Assembly: GCF_026262505.1 (NCBI RefSeq)
Contig: NC_067205.1
Coordinates: 24,275,585 to 24,339,584 of the forward strand
Direction: 5' to 3'
Length of the DNA: 64,000 nt
Origin: Trichomonas vaginalis G3
Taxonomy: Eukaryota; Parabasalia; Trichomonadida; Trichomonadidae
Numbering within the stretch: the stretch's first letter is position 1; each line of letters opens with the position of its first letter. This document shows positions 58,844 through 64,000 of this stretch, piece after piece. The translations under genes and the position numbers were made by a program. The notes beneath the pieces are model-generated. The model had not been told where the DNA came from and searched no databases. It worked only from the letters and a program-made list of their open reading frames with translations.

Positions 58844-61800
58844 CCAACAGTTATTAGAGATGTCGCACTTGATCAAGCAGTTAAAATTGCTGGATCAAAG
58901 GTCAAAATAACAGGCAAATTCGTTGATTCTGATGCTAACGAAAAGATCGTATTCAAGGCATTAATGGGCAAAAACTCACAGGAATGTGTTTCAGAACAAT
59001 ACACAACATTAGGAAACGCAACTGAACGCACTTTCTCAATGGAATGCCCAGTTCCAAGTGATGCCACAGGAACTATTCAAGTTACATTCTTTGGCTTAGA
59101 TTCAATGGGTTCTAAACTTGGTTTACAGAAACTCGATTTAACTGTAAAGTCACAGATCTCTTATTCCACATTAGAAAAACCAACTGCCACTACATTCTCT
59201 AATGACGAAAGCTTATCTTTCAAGTTCAACATCAATGATAATTCAAATGGCTATGTTAAGATCATTGTTGATGACACAGAACGTGAAAATCCAGAATTCC
59301 GCGCAGAAGGAAAGACATCAGTTGAATTCCCTTATTCATTGACAGTTAACAGTGCTAACAAGCTCGAATATTCATCAGGTAAGCAGCATACCCTTGTTGC
59401 AAAGTTCTATGATGGATATGGAAACAAGGCCGATCAAGATTTCTCATTCTCCTTCTATGTCCTCAACACTCCAATCTTTTCCACAGTTGATATAACATCA
59501 AAACAAGTTGAACCAGGTCAGTCTCACAATTTTGTGTTAAATGTAAGAGACTATGATAAAGGAAAGATGTTATATGGTATGGTAAAGATCGGAGATAGCT
59601 GGAGATCTGTTGGATCTATTCAATCTAATGGTGACCTAATTCAAATTCCTTGCACACTTGAGATTACAAAAACTGGAAAATACACTTATCCAATTTGCGT
59701 CTCAAGCAATCAAAATGTTGCTCAAGCAAGTAATAAAGAAAGGACACAAGAAGTTGAACAAGAATTCGTTGTTACTCAACTCCCACGTCTTCAATTAACT
59801 GTTACCGGATACGATGAAAAGATCTTCAACAAGACAGAATCAATTCCACTCCAATTAGAAATATTTGATGACGGACATGGTACAATTTCATATACATTAG
59901 GTTCAAAATCAATCTCTTTGCCAGATGCTGATACAAAGTATGAAGTTCCATCCGGAAAGACATCCGTTACTAAAACAGTTAATATCCCACTTTCTGGCAT
60001 AGATGTCTATTATAGAGCTAGCGCTTTCACCATCGATGTCATAGTTACTGATGATACCGGAACAACATCTGAAAAGAAATCATATTCATTCAATATTAAG
60101 AACGCTCCAAAGTTAATATCTGCAACACCAAACAAATATCAATTTAAAGATACTGAAAGTGATATAATAATCTATACAACAATCGAAGACATTGATTATC
60201 CTAAGCCATTAACATTATTAGTTCAAGAAGGATCATCTAGTCCAAAATTATTTGATATGCAAAATCCAAAACGTCAGCCAACATATATAAACAGTCAAGT
60301 AACATTCACAACACCATCAATTTCTATTTCATCTCCTAATGGTGCGAATATCCCTATAACTGTTTGGGTTGAAGATGATTTGGATGAAGGTTACGATTCA
60401 AGATTCGGTGAATCTAACAAGATTACATTTTATGTAAACAAGTCAAGTACTCCTTACGTTAGATCAGCTTCATTCCCTAATGATAACAATTTCAGAAAAG
60501 ATGCAGATTTTTATCTTAGAGCTACCGTCATGGATGATACAAATGGCAGACTCATGATCACAGTTGACGGTAATGAATTACCAGTTCACGTTCCTTATTC
60601 ATCTGTTGAGGGTGTAGCAAATGTTGATACATCATTTTCTCTCAAAGGTGTCCCAGTTGGTGATGATCACAAGATGGTTGTAATGGCTGTCGATGAATTT
60701 GGCTTTTATGCATCTTCACCAAAATATACAAGATCATTTTCCTTTAATGCTAAGGAGCCAATGGAATTGTCAAATATGAGATTAAGTAAGGAAACTGCTG
60801 AAAATGATGACACAGTCACTGTTTCAGGACATGTCAAAGATCCCGCTGGAAAAACATCAGTTTATATTATACAAAAGATTGACGAAACATCACCAGTTAC
60901 ACTTGGAAGTGTCACATTATCAGGTGGAGAGAGTGATTTCACTTACAATCTCAAGAACTTGAATAACTTCCTCTCTGGAGAACACAATATTTCCATTATT
61001 GCATCATATTATGATCCATTGAGTCCCTACAAGTCAATTGCATATTCAGAACCATATGTTCTTAAATTAACACTCTCTAATGATCCAGAATTTGTTGTTA
61101 GCTGGCCATCAGATTTATTAACAGCTTATTCTACTGTTAAGTTCACATCAACAGTTACAAAGCAAGATTTGGCACTTAAGTATACATTTACAGTTAAGAA
61201 TATATCAACTGGTGCCACAAAGACTATCCTTCAAGATACAACATTCTCAAAGGATGTTACGAAAGAATTTACATATAATACAGAACTATTTATTGGAAAG
61301 GCCGAATTCGCTGTTACAGCAACAACAACAGCTGGAAAATACATAACACAAAAATTCATATGCGTTATTAAAGATAGATTTGTTTTCAAGACATCATCAA
61401 CAGAAATCTATGGATCAAAGAAATACACAACACCCGGAGGAAAAGTTGAAATTGGTTTCGAATACTGGAGATATTATCATGAATCATATACATCAAAGTA
61501 TTACCTCTACTATGAACTTAACGGTGTTGTTAATTACAAGTCATTTACAAAGCAATATAAAGGTTTGAATAGTGAATTCTTAGAGTTCACTGTTCCAGAT
61601 GCAACACCATCAGGAAAACACCAACTCACATACTGGATTCAGGAATACGTTGGTGATTATAACAGTAATATACCAACAGCTGTTTCCGATAAAGAAACAT
61701 TTGCTCTTCCAGTTACAAAACAAGCATCTCTTTTACCACAGTGGCCATCTGATTCCGATCAGAGCAGCACTGAATCATTCATAGTTAAAATTACAGTAAC

Positions 61801-64000
61801 AGATGACTCCTATGGCACATTATACTTCCAACTTGATGATGTAACAACACCATTTGATTCCATGCCATATAAACAGTCTGATGTTGGAAAACAATTAACG
61901 AAGTCTCTTACATTAACAACAGCCAAATACGGAAAGCACAAAGTATATGTTTATGCAATTGATGAATATGGCGAGAGATCATTACCTTGCGACGATTATG
62001 ACGTATTTGTTAGAAATACTCCACAAATATTAGATGTTGAATTCAGTGATAGCTATACACTTATAGGTGACCAAGCTTGGTTCGACGCAAAACTTACAGA
62101 TAAAGACCAAGGTAAGAAGATTTACTGGTTTGCAATAATGAATGGCAATAAGTACAGATTGGATGAAGATGATCCTACAATTTCAGTAGGTTCATCACAG
62201 AGTATTTCCAAGTATATCCAAATCCCAGAAAACGCTCAAACAGGTACTTTTACAATCACAATTTATTGCTCTGACATAAAGACTGGTGACCTTCCATCAA
62301 ATATGAACAATGCTGAATCCAATCATGTTGAACTTTCACATAAAATTACTTTCCGCCCAGAAGCTGTCATTAACTCAATTAACAAGTATGAATTCTCTGA
62401 CGGAGATCAATGCATAATTTATGGTGTAATCAAAGGTGATGGTGATGTTAAAGTTACACCATATATCGGCGGTAAATCATTTAAGAATGATGCCAAGACA
62501 ATTTCTTGCACAAGTCAATTCAAACAGTTCTCAATTTCATTCACAGTTTCCAAATCTATAGCTAACTACAACACATACGGACAAACTGTTTATGTTTCTC
62601 TTCTTGGCGTTAATAATGTTGCATCTAATCCATACAGGATCAGTTATGACACCAAATCAGTAGTATATAAGAACAAACCAGTAATTAATTCAGTTACACT
62701 TGATACAGAGGACATCGTGATTGGTCAAACAGTTTCAATTACTATCTCATATGATGATATCGATACTACAAAGTATGTTTTCTTCTATGCTTATCTTGAC
62801 AAAGGAAACACACCACAACTTATTGGAAAGACAGATGGTTATTATTCCACAGGAAGAACAGGACAATCAGTTAAAGATCTCAATTTCAAAGTTAGTACAA
62901 CATTTGGTGACCACAAATTATACGTCATTGCTTCTGATAGAGATCATTTCGATGAAGTTGTTTCAACTCTTGATAACTCCGAACCATTGGAGAAATCTAT
63001 CTATGTAACATATGCTCCACAAATGCTTGTTACTAAACTTACAGAAAAAGAATACTTCACACCAGATCAATTAATCGAGTTCAGTGTTGATGCCATGGAT
63101 GACAAGACTGCAAACGTTAATGTTTACATTGATGATAGTTCTGAACCAGCTCAGGTAGTTGAATTCGTTTCCAACAATCAGCAGCTTAATAAGAACATCA
63201 AAGTTGATATTTCTTCTCTCAAATACAGTAACAACAAGCAACACCATATCCAATTGGCTATTGTTGATGACAACAAGAAGCCAGGCCAACCATTTGATTT
63301 CTACTTCTATGTCAGAACTAAACCAGTTATTAGAGAAGTTATTGCTGAAAAGAATGTTGCTTTGAGAGATGATTTCATCAATATCAAAGTCAAGTATTTC
63401 GATGCCGATGATGGCAAAGAACTTTACTTCTTCTACAGAATAGAAGGTGAGTCTGATAAATATAAGGAAAGATTCACATCTCATAATACCGAAAACACAT
63501 TAAGTACACAAGTCAGAATTGAAAAGTCAATTCCAAAGGGCCAGAAGAAAGTTTACTGCTACATCACTGATGATCAAAACTTCAAATCCGAAGAAGTTCC
63601 ATTTGATTTACTCATCACAGACAGCCCAGTTCTTTCATTGACAACACCATCAAATACAGTTTATCAGGATGGTGAAAGCATCAGTTTCTCTGGTGAAATC
63701 GAATCACAATATGATGTAACATTACATTTCAAGATTGATGAAGTTGAACTTGAAACAACACAGAAAGTCCAGATTAAGTCCAACCCACAGAAGTTCGATG
63801 CAAAGGTTCCACTCCCAGCACAATTCGTTTATGGTGATTACACACTTTACGTCTATGGAGTTGATGCAAACGGAATTTTGACAACAATCAAATTATTCAA
63901 GTTCCAAGTCAGAAATGCACCAAAGATTTCTGAGGTTAAGCTCAGTACAAACCAGACATTCCCAGGAAAGACACTCTCAATTTCAGGTTTAGTTAAAGAT
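58844..64000 (+). pseudogene. Giant secreted Ig-like-repeat protein, 3' part (runs off window)
   Basis: Open for 1719 codons to the window end in the frame that continues the 5' part at 35786-37109. Built of many beta-sandwich repeats of roughly 90-110 residues whose borders carry F-x-VRNxP-type motifs (DVFVRNTPQILDVEFSD, FQVRNAPKISEVKLS, FYVRTKPVIREV) and internal G-x-HKLYVIASD/YTLYVYGVDANG-type strands near repeat ends. This is the layout of bacterial-Ig/cadherin-like adhesins. No membrane anchor lies within the window. Cut from its promoter and signal peptide by Polinton 2, it is probably silent on this chromosome copy. The family is large in size and of unknown ligand. Confidence 0.8.

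Noticed and set aside
1-64000. rRNA genes, riboswitches, LTR retroelements
   Set aside because: No matching sequence or structure was recognised anywhere in the window.

Overview
The window reads as nuclear DNA of a parabasalid flagellate (Trichomonas/Tritrichomonas type). The evidence is very AT-rich intergenic DNA, intronless genes packed on both strands, TCA-type initiator motifs a few bases before host start codons (TCATTT before 35786, TCACTT before 1569), trichomonad-style ankyrin proteins, a CAMK-like kinase, and two giant Maverick/Polinton elements of the kind that fill trichomonad genomes. I cannot fix the species from the sequence alone.

Layout. 1-8199 is host DNA: an ankyrin gene interrupted by two in-frame TAG codons, a CAMK-like protein kinase, a diverged Rrp6/EXOSC10-like protein whose nuclease residues look lost, a TTAA-flanked 1.05-kb transposon, an ankyrin gene remnant, a fragment of a beta-helix (Pmp-like) gene, and a 128-bp TTAA-flanked MITE. 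8200-29784 is Polinton 1 (21.6 kb; 684-bp terminal inverted repeats; 5-bp target duplication GATAT). 29785-37109 is host DNA: a 1.5-kb TTAA-flanked element, a frameshifted Pmp-like gene, decayed coding debris, a second 1.05-kb TTAA element, and the 5' part of a giant secreted protein gene. 37110-58842 is Polinton 2 (21.7 kb; 526-bp inverted repeats; duplication GCCAA). It lies inside the giant gene, which resumes in frame at 58844 and stays open to the window end.

The Polintons lie in the same orientation and share one gene plan: an outward-reading gene inside each inverted repeat, a double-jelly-roll-type major capsid protein, small basic and coiled-coil proteins, three mutually related putative virion proteins, a protein-primed family B DNA polymerase, KilA-N protein(s), an rve integrase with a chromo-like tail, a collagen-type fibre with a phage-like C-terminal domain, and an FtsK/A32-type packaging ATPase. 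About eight reading frames are broken in copy 1 and about ten in copy 2. The clean ends and target duplications point to young insertions.

The copies are nearly identical over most of their length but mosaic. They differ in a cargo slot between polymerase and integrase (17.4-20.8 kb against 46.8-49.4 kb), in the fibre shaft, in an HNH homing-endonuclease insertion next to a diverged polymerase end (copy 2 only), and in the number of short GC-rich double-hairpin repeats. The hairpin repeats recur in intergenic DNA and, in frame, inside several genes. They look like a small mobile repeat family of the elements and are the most unusual signal here, followed by the inverted-repeat-bounded cargo cassette and the modular fibre.
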